A stretch of DNA of 64,000 nt from M3007 sp044230315 (lineage in GTDB: Bacteria; Bacteroidota; Bacteroidia; Chitinophagales; Saprospiraceae), in the NCBI GenBank assembly GCA_044230315.1, contig JBGARJ010000024.1:12047-76046 (forward strand), read 5' to 3'. The number at the start of each line of letters is the position of its first letter. The stretch's first letter is position 1. Positions 44,628 through 52,917 of the stretch are shown in pieces. The position numbers and the translations under genes were made by a program. Below the pieces are notes generated by a model that saw nothing but the letters and a program-made list of their open reading frames with translations, made no database searches and was not told where the DNA came from.

Positions 44628-47600
44628 ATGAAATTGTATGCTGCCCTCCGCCCCTTGCTGTTTGCCTTTTGCGCGCTGCCGTATGCTTTGCAGGCGCAAG
44701 TGACGTATCCGCCCGCCGCGCCGTCCGACACCCGCGACGGCGCATATGCGTTTACGAATGCGACCATTTTTACCGACTATAAGACCCGCGTCGACAGCGC
44801 CACGCTCGTCATTCGAAAAGGCAAGGTGGAAGCCTGCGGCCGAAACGCGACGGTTCCCAAAGACGCCGTGACAGTCGATTGCTCGGGCAAAACCATCTAC
44901 CCGGCGTTTATCGATATCTACGCCATGGGGTACGGCCTGCCGGCGCCCAAACCCGAAGGCGTAGCCCCGCAGCAACGCCCGCAGCAATACTCCAATAAAA
45001 AGGGCGCTTTTGCCTGGAACGAAGCGCTTAAAGCCGAGTTCAACGCCGGCGAAACCTTCGCCGACGACCCGAAAGCCGCCGACGAATGGCGAAAAATCGG
45101 TTTCGGCGCCCTGCTGACCCACCGCGCCGACGGCATCGCCCGCGGTACCGGCGCCCTGGTGGCCCTGTCGGATGCCCGCGAACACGAAACGCTCCTCCTC
45201 CCCCGCGCCAGCAACCACCTGTCGTTTCGCAAAGGCACCAGCACGCAGGACTATCCCTCCTCGCTCATGGGCTGCATCGCCCTGCTGCGCCAGACCTACC
45301 TCGACGCCGACTGGTACCGGACCACCGGGTTAAAGGAAGAAAAAAACCTCTCGCTCGAAGCCTGGAATACACTTCAGGGCCTCCCGCAGATTTTCGAAGC
45401 CGACGACAAACTGGACATTCTGCGCATCGCCCGGCTCGGACAAGAATTCAACAAAACCTATCTGGTCAAGACCGCCGGCGACGAGTACCAACGGCTCGAC
45501 GCCGTTAAAGCCACCGGGCAAAGCCTCATCGTGCCGCTCAACTTCCCCGAGCCGTCGGACGTATCGGACCCTTACGACGCGCTGAACATTTCCCTCAAGA
45601 CCCTCAAACACTGGGAAATGGCCCCGTCCAACCCGGCCCGGGTAGCAGCGGCGGGTATTCCCTTCGCGCTGACGGCCGGCGATCTGAGCGACAAAAAGAA
45701 GTTCTTCGAAAACCTGCGCAAGGCCGTCGAATACGGACTTTCGGAAGAAAATGCCCTCAAGGCCCTCACCTGGCAGCCGGCCCAATTCCTGCAAGCCTAT
45801 GACCAGGTAGGCAGCCTCGAACCGGGCAAAGTGGCCAGCTTCTTCATCGCTACCGGCAATATCTTCAAGGCCGAAACCAAGATCCGGGAGAGCTGGGTCA
45901 AGGGCAAGCCGTTCGACGTGGTAGAAGACAAACTGGAGGGCCAGGACCTGAGCGGTGTGTACCGGCTGACCGTAGGCGCCGACGCATACACCCTGACGGT
46001 AAAAGGCAAACCCGACGCGCCGGAGGCCAGCCTGATGCGCACCGACAGTTCCAAGATAAAAGCCACGGTAGCGTTCGAAAACGGCTTGGTCGCGCTCAGT
46101 TTTCAGCCCGATACCGCGGTAAAAGCGTTTGTGTCGCTGAGCGGCGAACTGCACGGGCGCAATTGGTCGGGGCGCGGCGTCCTGCCCGACGGCGCTTGGG
46201 TGAGCTGGGGCGCCGAGCGAACGGGCGATGCGCCGCCCGACCGGCCAAAACGCCCCGAAAAAGCCGCTGCAGCGCCTGAAACGGGCGAAATGATCTACCC
46301 GTTCACCGCATACGGCTGGACCGAAAAACCGCAGCAAACCGCTTATATCATCCAAAACACCACTGTTTGGACCAACGAACGCGAAGGCATTCTGCGCAAC
46401 ACCGACGTGGCCATCGCCAACGGGAAGATCCAGCGCATCGGCCGTAACCTGCCCGTCACCGACAACGCCATCCGCATCGACGGCAGCGGCAAATTCCTCA
46501 CGGCCGGTATTATCGACGAGCACTCGCATATCGCCGCCGCGCGCTCCATCAACGAAGGCACGCAGGAATCCTCGGCCGAAGTGCGCATCGGCGACGTGCT
46601 CGACTCCGAAGACAACGACATCTACCGCCAGTTGGCCGGCGGCGTCACCAGCAGCCACATCCTGCACGGATCGGCCAACCCCATCGGCGGCCAGACCCAG
46701 CTCATCAAATTGCGCTGGGGCGCCGCGCCTGAAGACCTGAAATTTCAGAACTGGCCGGGCTTTATCAAGTTTGCCCTGGGCGAAAACGTGAAACAAAGCA
46801 ACTGGGGCGACAACAGCCGCACCCGCTATCCGCAAACCCGCATGGGCGTGGAGCAGGTGTATGTCGACTATTTCACCCGCGCCCAGGAATACGGCCGGTT
46901 GAAAAAATCGGGCAAACCCTACCGCAAAGACCTCGAACTCGAAGCCCTGCTCGAAGTGCTCGAGAGCAAGCGGTTCATTACCTGCCACTCCTACGTGCAG
47001 AGCGAGATCACCATGCTCATGCGCGTGGCCGAGCGCTTCGGCTTCCGGGTCAACACCTTCACCCATATCCTGGAGGGCTACAAAGTGGCCGATAAAATGG
47101 CCAAACACGGCGTGGGCGGCAGCACGTTCAGCGACTGGTGGGATTACAAATTTGAAGTGTACCAGGCCATCCCCTACAACGCCGCCATCATGCGCGAGCA
47201 GGGCGTCACCGTGGCCATCAATTCCGACGACGCCGAAATGGCCCGCCGCCTCAACCAGGAGGCCGCCAAAACCGTGCTCTACGGCGGCGTCAGCGAAGCC
47301 GAAGCCTGGAAAATGGTGACCCTCAACCCCGCCAAACTCCTGCACGTGGACGACCGGGTGGGCAGCGTGAAAGCAGGCAAAGACGCCGACCTGGTGCTCT
47401 GGAGCGACAACCCGTTGTCGGTATATGCCAAAGCCGAAAAAACCTGGGTCGACGGGATCAAATACTTCGACCGCGACGAAGACGCCAAACTGCACGAATG
47501 GGTGCGCCGCGAACGGGCCCGCCTCATCCAGAAAATGCAGGCCGCCAGAAAGCCCGGCGACGGCGCCGAACGGCCGGTAGACCGCCCGCGCGAACACTAT

Positions 47601-47630
47601 CACTGCGACAGCGCGGAAGACGAAGGCTGA
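44628..47630 (+). CDS. Double amidohydrolase with a degenerate N-terminal copy
   Basis: A 1000-aa exported protein (signal peptide MKLYAALRPLLFAFCALPY...LQA). Two amidohydrolase-like units are visible. In the first, the position of the metal-binding H-x-H is occupied by Tyr98 and Met100 (FIDIYAMGYG), so this copy is probably not catalytic. The second copy, after about residue 560, has His632 and His634 (GIIDEHSHIA), a histidine in FITCHSYVQSE, another in NTFTHILEG, and the late metal Asp in VAINSDDAEMARR. This matches imidazolonepropionase/dihydroorotase-like enzymes that hydrolyse cyclic amides or dipeptides. The substrate is unknown. It lies between the tricorn-like protease and a lipoprotein gene, suggesting extracellular peptide use. 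Confidence 0.88.
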   Translation: MKLYAALRPLLFAFCALPYALQAQVTYPPAAPSDTRDGAYAFTNATIFTDYKTRVDSATLVIRKGKVEACGRNATVPKDAVTVDCSGKTIYPAFIDIYAMGYGLPAPKPEGVAPQQRPQQYSNKKGAFAWNEALKAEFNAGETFADDPKAADEWRKIGFGALLTHRADGIARGTGALVALSDAREHETLLLPRASNHLSFRKGTSTQDYPSSLMGCIALLRQTYLDADWYRTTGLKEEKNLSLEAWNTLQGLPQIFEADDKLDILRIARLGQEFNKTYLVKTAGDEYQRLDAVKATGQSLIVPLNFPEPSDVSDPYDALNISLKTLKHWEMAPSNPARVAAAGIPFALTAGDLSDKKKFFENLRKAVEYGLSEENALKALTWQPAQFLQAYDQVGSLEPGKVASFFIATGNIFKAETKIRESWVKGKPFDVVEDKLEGQDLSGVYRLTVGADAYTLTVKGKPDAPEASLMRTDSSKIKATVAFENGLVALSFQPDTAVKAFVSLSGELHGRNWSGRGVLPDGAWVSWGAERTGDAPPDRPKRPEKAAAAPETGEMIYPFTAYGWTEKPQQTAYIIQNTTVWTNEREGILRNTDVAIANGKIQRIGRNLPVTDNAIRIDGSGKFLTAGIIDEHSHIAAARSINEGTQESSAEVRIGDVLDSEDNDIYRQLAGGVTSSHILHGSANPIGGQTQLIKLRWGAAPEDLKFQNWPGFIKFALGENVKQSNWGDNSRTRYPQTRMGVEQVYVDYFTRAQEYGRLKKSGKPYRKDLELEALLEVLESKRFITCHSYVQSEITMLMRVAERFGFRVNTFTHILEGYKVADKMAKHGVGGSTFSDWWDYKFEVYQAIPYNAAIMREQGVTVAINSDDAEMARRLNQEAAKTVLYGGVSEAEAWKMVTLNPAKLLHVDDRVGSVKAGKDADLVLWSDNPLSVYAKAEKTWVDGIKYFDRDEDAKLHEWVRRERARLIQKMQAARKPGDGAERPVDRPREHYHCDSAEDEG

Positions 47631-47686
47631 GCCCTGTTGTTATACCGCCCCCACATGCTGCTTATTCACCTGTTGACTGCCATATC

Positions 47687-48346
47687 ATGAATAAACGATC
47701 CATCCTTTCTGCATTCATCATAGCGTCGGGCGCCCTTTTGCTGAGCAATTGCGCATCGCTATCGGGCCTGCAAGACGGCCGTACCGTGGGTAAAAACAAC
47801 GCCGAGATCGGTATTTCCATGAATTTTTCCCAAAGCCCCGATTTTAATAAATGGGAAGACCAGGTCGACTCGCAGAATCTGATCCCGCGCCAATATTTCG
47901 GCAACTTTGAATTCGGCGCCCGCTACGGTGTGGCCGAAAAGCTGGACGTCACGCTCCGGCTCAATACGGCCCTGAACATGGGCCTGGGCGTCAAGACGCA
48001 AGTGGTTGGTGACCGCGAATCGCAATTTGCCCTGGCCCTTGGGGCCGAGGTCGGCACGTTTACGTTCATTTCCGGGTTGTGGAACGTACAAATCCCCGTC
48101 TACCTGTCTGTTCATCCGACCGATCAACTGACCTGGTACCTGACGCCGCGGTACATCTATCAGTTTCTTTCCTTCGCCGGCGCCAACAATGGCCTGTCCT
48201 ACGTCGGCGGGAATACAGGCTTCCTGTTTGGCAAGCGCCACAAGTTTGGGATCGACATCGGGTATTACAGCATCGGTCACAGCAGCTACCGCATTGGCGC
48301 CGTTCAGTTCGGGCTGGGCGGGAAGTTTGTTATAGGTGGTAATTGA
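47687..48346 (+). CDS. Probable outer-membrane lipoprotein
   Basis: A 219-aa protein starting at ATG 47687. The signal (MNKRSILSAFIIASGALLL) ends in the lipobox LSNC, so Cys at about residue 22 should be lipidated. The mature part is rich in alternating hydrophobic beta-strands (LDVTLRLNTALNMGLGVKTQ, QLTWYLTPRYIYQFLSF) and ends on a strand followed by Asn, resembling a small beta-barrel or lipocalin-like shape. The function is unknown. It begins 56 bases after the amidohydrolase gene on the same strand. Confidence 0.72.
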   Translation: MNKRSILSAFIIASGALLLSNCASLSGLQDGRTVGKNNAEIGISMNFSQSPDFNKWEDQVDSQNLIPRQYFGNFEFGARYGVAEKLDVTLRLNTALNMGLGVKTQVVGDRESQFALALGAEVGTFTFISGLWNVQIPVYLSVHPTDQLTWYLTPRYIYQFLSFAGANNGLSYVGGNTGFLFGKRHKFGIDIGYYSIGHSSYRIGAVQFGLGGKFVIGGN

Positions 48347-48371
48347 GCCAGGAGGAGGCTTTCCACTATAT

Positions 48372-48447
48372 CCGTTGGAACGCCGGTTTGCCAAAAACAG
48401 CCGCTCACTGCGTCCGAATCACCTTGCCGGAGTTGAGCGCCTTCCCG
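48372..48447 (-). repeat. T9SS 3'-end direct repeat, copy A (with stop codon of gene 48405)
   Basis: These 76 bases cover the last 14 or so codons of the T9SS gene, its stop and about 33 bases beyond. The same sequence recurs in the same direction at 49960-50035, 74 of 76 bases identical. Confidence 0.85.
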
Positions 48448-49916
48448 TTTTTGCTGCGGAGCGTGTAATAATATGCGCCGGGTAGTAAGGCATCCAAGCG
48501 CACTGTAGCCGTAGGTGAAAGGTACAATGCCGGCTGCTCCAACGCTATGCGGCCCAGCGCGTCGAACAACAACAAGCGCAACGGCTCCTCCCGGGCCGTC
48601 TCTGCTGAAAAATATAGCACATCCGCCGCGGGGACCGGCCACACCCGGATACGGCCGGCGTCCGCTGCGGGCGCAGGTATCATCGCATCGACGATACTGT
48701 CGCAAGGGGCCCCGGCAGCGCCCAGCCGGTAATATGGCAAATTAGGCAGGGTGCCGAAATTTTGCGCCGGCAGGTATATGGCATGCTGGATCACGTTGCA
48801 GGCCGCGCCCGGCAGGTCGGGCTGGTCGATCACATGCAGGTATCGGGTATTGAAGCCCGGCACGTTGCCGTAAATCTTGCCGTCGGGCGCCAACTGAAGT
48901 CCGTAGAACTGCGTAGGCACTCCTTGTTCGTCCAGAAAACCGTCGTATTCGGCCACGACCGTTTCAGAGCCAAGGATATCGGCTGCCTGAAGATCATATT
49001 GATAGATTTTGGTGATCCGGCCCACATACAAATATCTGGAGTTGGGCGAGAAAGCCACGCCTCCGTACACTTCTGGTGGTGGGTACATTTTGAATAGGGG
49101 TTCCGATAATTCACCGACAGATCGATCAAATCGATAAAGATAAAGAGCAGATTTAGGGTCGATGGTTTGACCATAAGCCAGGTATCGGGCATACCAACAA
49201 CCCGAAGGAGAAAATGCAGCCGAGCCGATTCCGTTATGTACTAGCTCGCCTATTTGCTGATCGTCTTGGTAATGAATCCCCGTTTTCGTCACTAAGAACT
49301 TGCGATACTGGTTCGTTTCATATTTGGTGGTTAATACCCACCAGTCTTTACCGTTCTCATGCCGCACGGCGGTCAGAAATCCAATATTGAGGGTGTCAGA
49401 TGAATTTTCCACCGTTTTCATTTTTTCAACAACAACGCCATATCCATTGCCGCCCAAGACATCTATAACAGAGTACCGCAGATTTAGGGTAACTACATCG
49501 ATCACAATGTCCTTTTGGTTGCCATCGATCATCAGATAGCATGCAATGGTATCAGGCAAAGGCAGTATCAGGACGGATTGATCAAAAGGATAACCAAAAA
49601 CATATTTGGATGACAATTGAAACTCTGCGCCATTAATCATGATCTCAAAATACCGGTTGTAAACATTAATGCCGTTGCTAAAACATTGTAAGTGGCCCGA
49701 AGTATCTGAAACGATAGCCATGGCCCCAAAAAACGGTATGCTCCGGTTGAGCAACTGAACATGAAACGAATCGTGGTCAAAGTAAATCAGGTTATCTCGG
49801 TATATACTTCCACCCAAGTCAAATTGACCAACACCGATAATCCAATTGTTATCCTCTTTTTGTGCAATGCCTTTTATAGCATAAATAAGCAGCAGATAGA
49901 AAATTTTTTTTTTCAT
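48405..49916 (-). CDS. T9SS type A sorting-domain protein
   Basis: A 503-aa secreted protein of unknown function. It has a signal peptide (MKKKIFYLLLIYAIKGIAQ), a body with beta-propeller-like repeats (GGVAFSPNSRYLYVGRITKI, YGLQLAPDGKIYGNVPGF) and a C-terminal T9SS type A domain (IRVWPVPAADVLYFSA, FDALGRIALE, LLPGAYYYTLRSKNGK, ending KVIRTQ). The sorting domain leads the protein through the outer membrane via type IX secretion. The body is AT-richer than the sorting domain. A near-exact second copy of the sorting domain's last codons lies just upstream of the gene, beyond its start. It is transcribed away from the LytTR gene cluster. Confidence 0.85.
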   Translation of the reverse strand: MKKKIFYLLLIYAIKGIAQKEDNNWIIGVGQFDLGGSIYRDNLIYFDHDSFHVQLLNRSIPFFGAMAIVSDTSGHLQCFSNGINVYNRYFEIMINGAEFQLSSKYVFGYPFDQSVLILPLPDTIACYLMIDGNQKDIVIDVVTLNLRYSVIDVLGGNGYGVVVEKMKTVENSSDTLNIGFLTAVRHENGKDWWVLTTKYETNQYRKFLVTKTGIHYQDDQQIGELVHNGIGSAAFSPSGCWYARYLAYGQTIDPKSALYLYRFDRSVGELSEPLFKMYPPPEVYGGVAFSPNSRYLYVGRITKIYQYDLQAADILGSETVVAEYDGFLDEQGVPTQFYGLQLAPDGKIYGNVPGFNTRYLHVIDQPDLPGAACNVIQHAIYLPAQNFGTLPNLPYYRLGAAGAPCDSIVDAMIPAPAADAGRIRVWPVPAADVLYFSAETAREEPLRLLLFDALGRIALEQPALYLSPTATVRLDALLPGAYYYTLRSKNGKALNSGKVIRTQ

Positions 49917-50101
49917 ACGGGATCATGTCTGTGGTATGCAGTCGCTTGCCGGCAGCCGCCCGTCGGAACGCCGGTTTGCCAAAAACAGCCGCTCACTGCG
50001 TCCGAATCACCTTGCCGGGGTTGAGCGCCTTCCCGCTACCACGCCACAAGGGATAAAACCTTGGCGAAAGCCGAAGTTACGCCTCCCGCCAGACGCCCAT
50101 C
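49917..50101. other. Intergenic remnant of a second T9SS gene end
   Basis: The 185 bases between the T9SS gene start and the LytTR gene contain the duplicate 3' end at 49960-50035 and no complete gene. Beyond 50036 the bases do not continue the sorting domain, so the remnant is cut off. Confidence 0.65.
49960..50035 (-). pseudogene. T9SS 3'-end direct repeat, copy B (orphan C-terminal remnant)
   Basis: On the minus strand this encodes the final residues (GKALNPGKVIRTQ and a stop) of a T9SS sorting domain without any gene body attached. It matches 48372-48447 at 74 of 76 positions. It is probably what remains of a former neighbour or of a recombination event. Confidence 0.75.
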
Positions 50102-50860
50102 TCACTTCCCCATCCACTGTTTAAACGCCTCCACCTTTTCCCGGCTCACGAGCACATCGTCGTCGTTGAACGGGTTTTTGAGCGTCAGTTTGAGGCGGCT
50201 GTTGGAGTAGCTTACCGCGTCTTTTATGGCTTCGATGGCGGCAATGTACTGGCGGTTGAGCCGGAAAAAATGCGCCGGGTCGAGCAGGTCTTCCAGTTGT
50301 TCGAGGGTGTAGTCGACCGGGTATTTGCGGCCGTTTTGATGGCGCAGCCAAACGATTTTGTTTTCACCAAAAAAATAATCGATTTCTTCGGCGGCAACGG
50401 CGCTGAGGTGGTCGCCGATTTTGACCAGGAACCGGGTTTTGTAGGACCGGGTTTTCAGCAGTTGGACCATTTGCTGGATGGCGCCGGCGTCGAGGGTGGC
50501 CGCGCCGCGCAGTTGGCGCAGTTTGGAAAAAGCCTGCGCGAGGTCTTCCTGCACGATGGGTTTGAGCAGGTAATCCACGCTGTTCACCTTGAACGCCCGC
50601 AGGGCGTAGGCGTCGTAGGCCGTAGTGAAAATGATCGGGCAGGGTACCTTCACCTGCTCGAAAATATCGAAACTTAGCCCGTCGGCGAGTTGGATATCGA
50701 AAAAGGCCAGGTCGGGCGCCGGGTTGGCCCGGAACCAGTCGACGGCAGCCTTCACCGTATCGAGCGTGGCCACCACCTCGATGGCGGGGTCGAGCCGCTG
50801 CAATTTGGCGATCAGGCTCCAGGCGGCCAGGTCTTCGTCTTCGATCAGGAGAACACGCAT
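50102..50860 (-). CDS. LytTR-family response regulator
   Basis: A 252-aa regulator. The receiver has IEDED at the start, the phospho-acceptor Asp55 in LAFFDIQLAD and the Lys in YLLKPIVQED. The LytTR domain covers residues about 145-252 (IDYFFGENKIVWLRHQNGRK, HFFRLNRQYIAAIEAIKD). It is encoded 18 bases downstream of the LytS-like kinase and is almost certainly its partner. Target genes are not evident; the TPR-like gene just upstream in the same direction may belong to the same transcript. Confidence 0.92.
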   Translation of the reverse strand: MRVLLIEDEDLAAWSLIAKLQRLDPAIEVVATLDTVKAAVDWFRANPAPDLAFFDIQLADGLSFDIFEQVKVPCPIIFTTAYDAYALRAFKVNSVDYLLKPIVQEDLAQAFSKLRQLRGAATLDAGAIQQMVQLLKTRSYKTRFLVKIGDHLSAVAAEEIDYFFGENKIVWLRHQNGRKYPVDYTLEQLEDLLDPAHFFRLNRQYIAAIEAIKDAVSYSNSRLKLTLKNPFNDDDVLVSREKVEAFKQWMGK

Positions 50861-50878
50861 TCGACGTTTGTTTTTTTG

Positions 50879-51910
50879 TTACAGCAAGGGCGTTTTCACG
50901 GTAAAATAGCCGTCGTCCGATGTGATCAGCACCGGTTTGCCGGAGAGGATCTGGTACTGCGCTTCGAGGTTGGCCAGTCCGATACCGGTCGATTCCGGCA
51001 GGTTATTTTTGGGTTGCAGGTTGTTTTGCACCACCAGGTATCCGTTCGCCAGAAAGATTTCGATCCGGAGCGGTTTGGCTTTTGACACTTCATTGTGTTT
51101 CAACGCATTTTCCACCAAAATCTGCAGGGTCAGCGGCGCTACCCGCGCGCCGGCCGGCTCCGGCAGGCGGATATCGGTTTGCAGGCTGGCGCCAAACCGG
51201 ATGTCCATCAGGAACAAATAGGCGCGCAGGATGGCCAGTTCTTCCTCCAGGGGCACCACTTCTTTGTCGCGGCTTTCGAGGATATACCGGTACACGGCCG
51301 AAAGTTGCCGGATGAATTGCTCGGCCTGGTCGGCGTCTTTGTGCACCAGGGCGGCCAGCACATTCAGGCTGTTGAACAGAAAATGCGGGTTCACCTGGTT
51401 TTTCAGGGCTTCGTACCGCGCCGAAACCTGTTCCTTTTTCAAGCGCTCGGCCTCGATCAGCGTTTCTTTCCAGGCCAGCAAAAACGCCCGGCCGTGCATA
51501 AAAATGGAAATAAAAGCCGTGATGATCAGCGGCGTCACAAAATCCCGCCATTCCAGGTGCCGCAGCAACGCCAGGAGGTCGTACCCGAAACTGGTCACCT
51601 GCAAGAGCCAGATAATGAGCACCCAGGCAAAGCAGGTGTACACAACGGCAATGAGCACGGCCAGCACCAGCCGCCGGAGCGGCGCTTCGGTCCACGGCGC
51701 CCAGCGTTCGGGGACATTGCTCAGGTAGGCGTTGCCCTGCCACAAAACAGCCGTACCCAGGCCGCCGCGCCAGCAGTACGCCCAAATGAGGCCCCAACCG
51801 CCGCGCTCGTAAATGGCTGCCGGATTGGCGAAAATAAAGATGCCGATCAACCCGCCGAGCAGGGTGATCAGCACAAAATCGCGGATAAATAGTTTAAGCG
51901 CGCCGGGCAT
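50879..51910 (-). CDS. LytS/YehU-type sensor histidine kinase
   Basis: A 343-aa membrane kinase. Four hydrophobic helices fill the first 145 residues (for example FVLITLLGGLIGIFIFA and LVLAVLIAVVYTCFAWVLII), with almost no periplasmic domain, so it may sense the membrane itself. The kinase core has His176 in KNQVNPHFLFNSLNVLAAL and the N box LQILVENALKHNEV. A short G-box (TGIGLANLEAQY) follows. It is a simpler sensor than the propeller kinase at 9422. The gene order kinase then regulator, 18 bases apart, indicates one operon. Confidence 0.92.
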   Translation of the reverse strand: MPGALKLFIRDFVLITLLGGLIGIFIFANPAAIYERGGWGLIWAYCWRGGLGTAVLWQGNAYLSNVPERWAPWTEAPLRRLVLAVLIAVVYTCFAWVLIIWLLQVTSFGYDLLALLRHLEWRDFVTPLIITAFISIFMHGRAFLLAWKETLIEAERLKKEQVSARYEALKNQVNPHFLFNSLNVLAALVHKDADQAEQFIRQLSAVYRYILESRDKEVVPLEEELAILRAYLFLMDIRFGASLQTDIRLPEPAGARVAPLTLQILVENALKHNEVSKAKPLRIEIFLANGYLVVQNNLQPKNNLPESTGIGLANLEAQYQILSGKPVLITSDDGYFTVKTPLL

Positions 51911-51928
51911 GGTGTTCGGAATATGTTC

Positions 51929-52588
51929 TTAGTGGCCGCCGGCCGGTTGACTGACTTGTTCCAGGTAACGCAGATTGGCGTTCCGGCCCCAGTGTGGCAA
52001 CAGGCCGCGGTCGGTTTCTTTTTCAAACAGGGCTACGGCCTGCTCGAAATGCGGCTTGGCGTTGGCCGCCCCGCCGCCGTAAAATTCGGGCATATTCAGC
52101 ACATATGTGCCTTGTAAAAAAGCCGCGCGCGGATTGGCGGGGTTGAGCGCCTTGGCCTTGCCCAATTCGGCGAACACCTGCGGCGTGATCTCGGCGCCTT
52201 TGGCCATCGGATTTTCCATCAGCCGGCCGATCAACAGGTATGCCTGCAGCACCGCAAGTTCCGACTCCTGCGGCACGAGGGCTTTGGCCTTATCGAGATT
52301 CGATTGGGCAAGGTTCAGGGTGAGCATTGCCTTCTCAACGTCTTGTCCGACCAGCCGCATGGCGGCCTGCACCTGGCTGAAAGCCGCGTAATACAGCGGC
52401 AGCCATTCGGCGGGTTCGGCGGCGGCAATACGCGAAAAGGTATTGGCCGCGGCCTGGTAGTCGGCAGGTGTGCCAGCGCTGTCCAGCTCCGCCACGGCTG
52501 TGGTCATGGCGGCGGTGTATGGGTCGCTTTGCGCGAAAAGCGCGGCGGCAGTCAGGAGCAGGGCGAGCGATAATGCATATTTTTTCAT
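51929..52588 (-). CDS. Secreted helical (TPR-like) protein
   Basis: A 219-aa exported protein. The ATG at 52588 gives the signal peptide MKKYALSLALLLTAAALFAQ; an ATG further upstream adds a basic stretch without function. The mature part is helical, with TPR-like pairs (LNLAQSNLDKAKALVPQESE, FAELGKAKALNPANPRAAFL). It is the first gene of a minus-strand run with the LytS kinase (18-base gap) and LytTR regulator. It could be an accessory or reporter component of that sensor, but this is inference from position. Confidence 0.75.
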   Translation of the reverse strand: MKKYALSLALLLTAAALFAQSDPYTAAMTTAVAELDSAGTPADYQAAANTFSRIAAAEPAEWLPLYYAAFSQVQAAMRLVGQDVEKAMLTLNLAQSNLDKAKALVPQESELAVLQAYLLIGRLMENPMAKGAEITPQVFAELGKAKALNPANPRAAFLQGTYVLNMPEFYGGGAANAKPHFEQAVALFEKETDRGLLPHWGRNANLRYLEQVSQPAGGH

Positions 52589-52917
52589 AGCGCAATCAAT
52601 AGAAATGGACGAATGGTTGACAGACGTGTTGCGACGCGTGGCCTTGAGCGTGGGAAAATGGCGTTTTACCGCCAAAGACGCCCGTCGCAACACGTCGAAT
52701 GGATGCTGCAAAGGTGCGCGGGCTGACAGCCGGCGGAAAATGAAGCGAACTGAAGTGCCGGATCCGGGGAGTGAAGCGCAGGAAACCACGGGGCGGCCCG
52801 CAAAAAAAAATGGAGCGATCCGGCGCGAAATTCCCTTAACTTTCGTGGAAAATCCTGCCGGCCGCAAGAGGAAGACCGACCATACACCCTTTTGTCCACC
52901 ATTTTAACAGTTATCCA
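52589..52917. other. Intergenic region between divergent genes with an inverted repeat
   Basis: These 329 bases separate the TPR-like gene from the PKD protein gene. They contain an inverted repeat with 14-base arms GACGTGTTGCGACG (52623-52636) and its complement (52683-52696), 46 bases apart. No gene is credible here. Confidence 0.55.
52837..52845 (+). promoter_or_regulatory. Possible -7 box of the PKD protein gene
   Basis: TAACTTTCG differs from TAnnTTTG only in its last-but-one base and lies about 72 bases before the ATG at 52918. No convincing -33 element was seen. Confidence 0.3.

Noticed and set aside
45330..47603. Open frame of 757 codons on the minus strand within the amidohydrolase gene
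   Set aside because: Antisense shadow of a well-supported gene, with valine/phenylalanine/histidine-rich composition and no motif.
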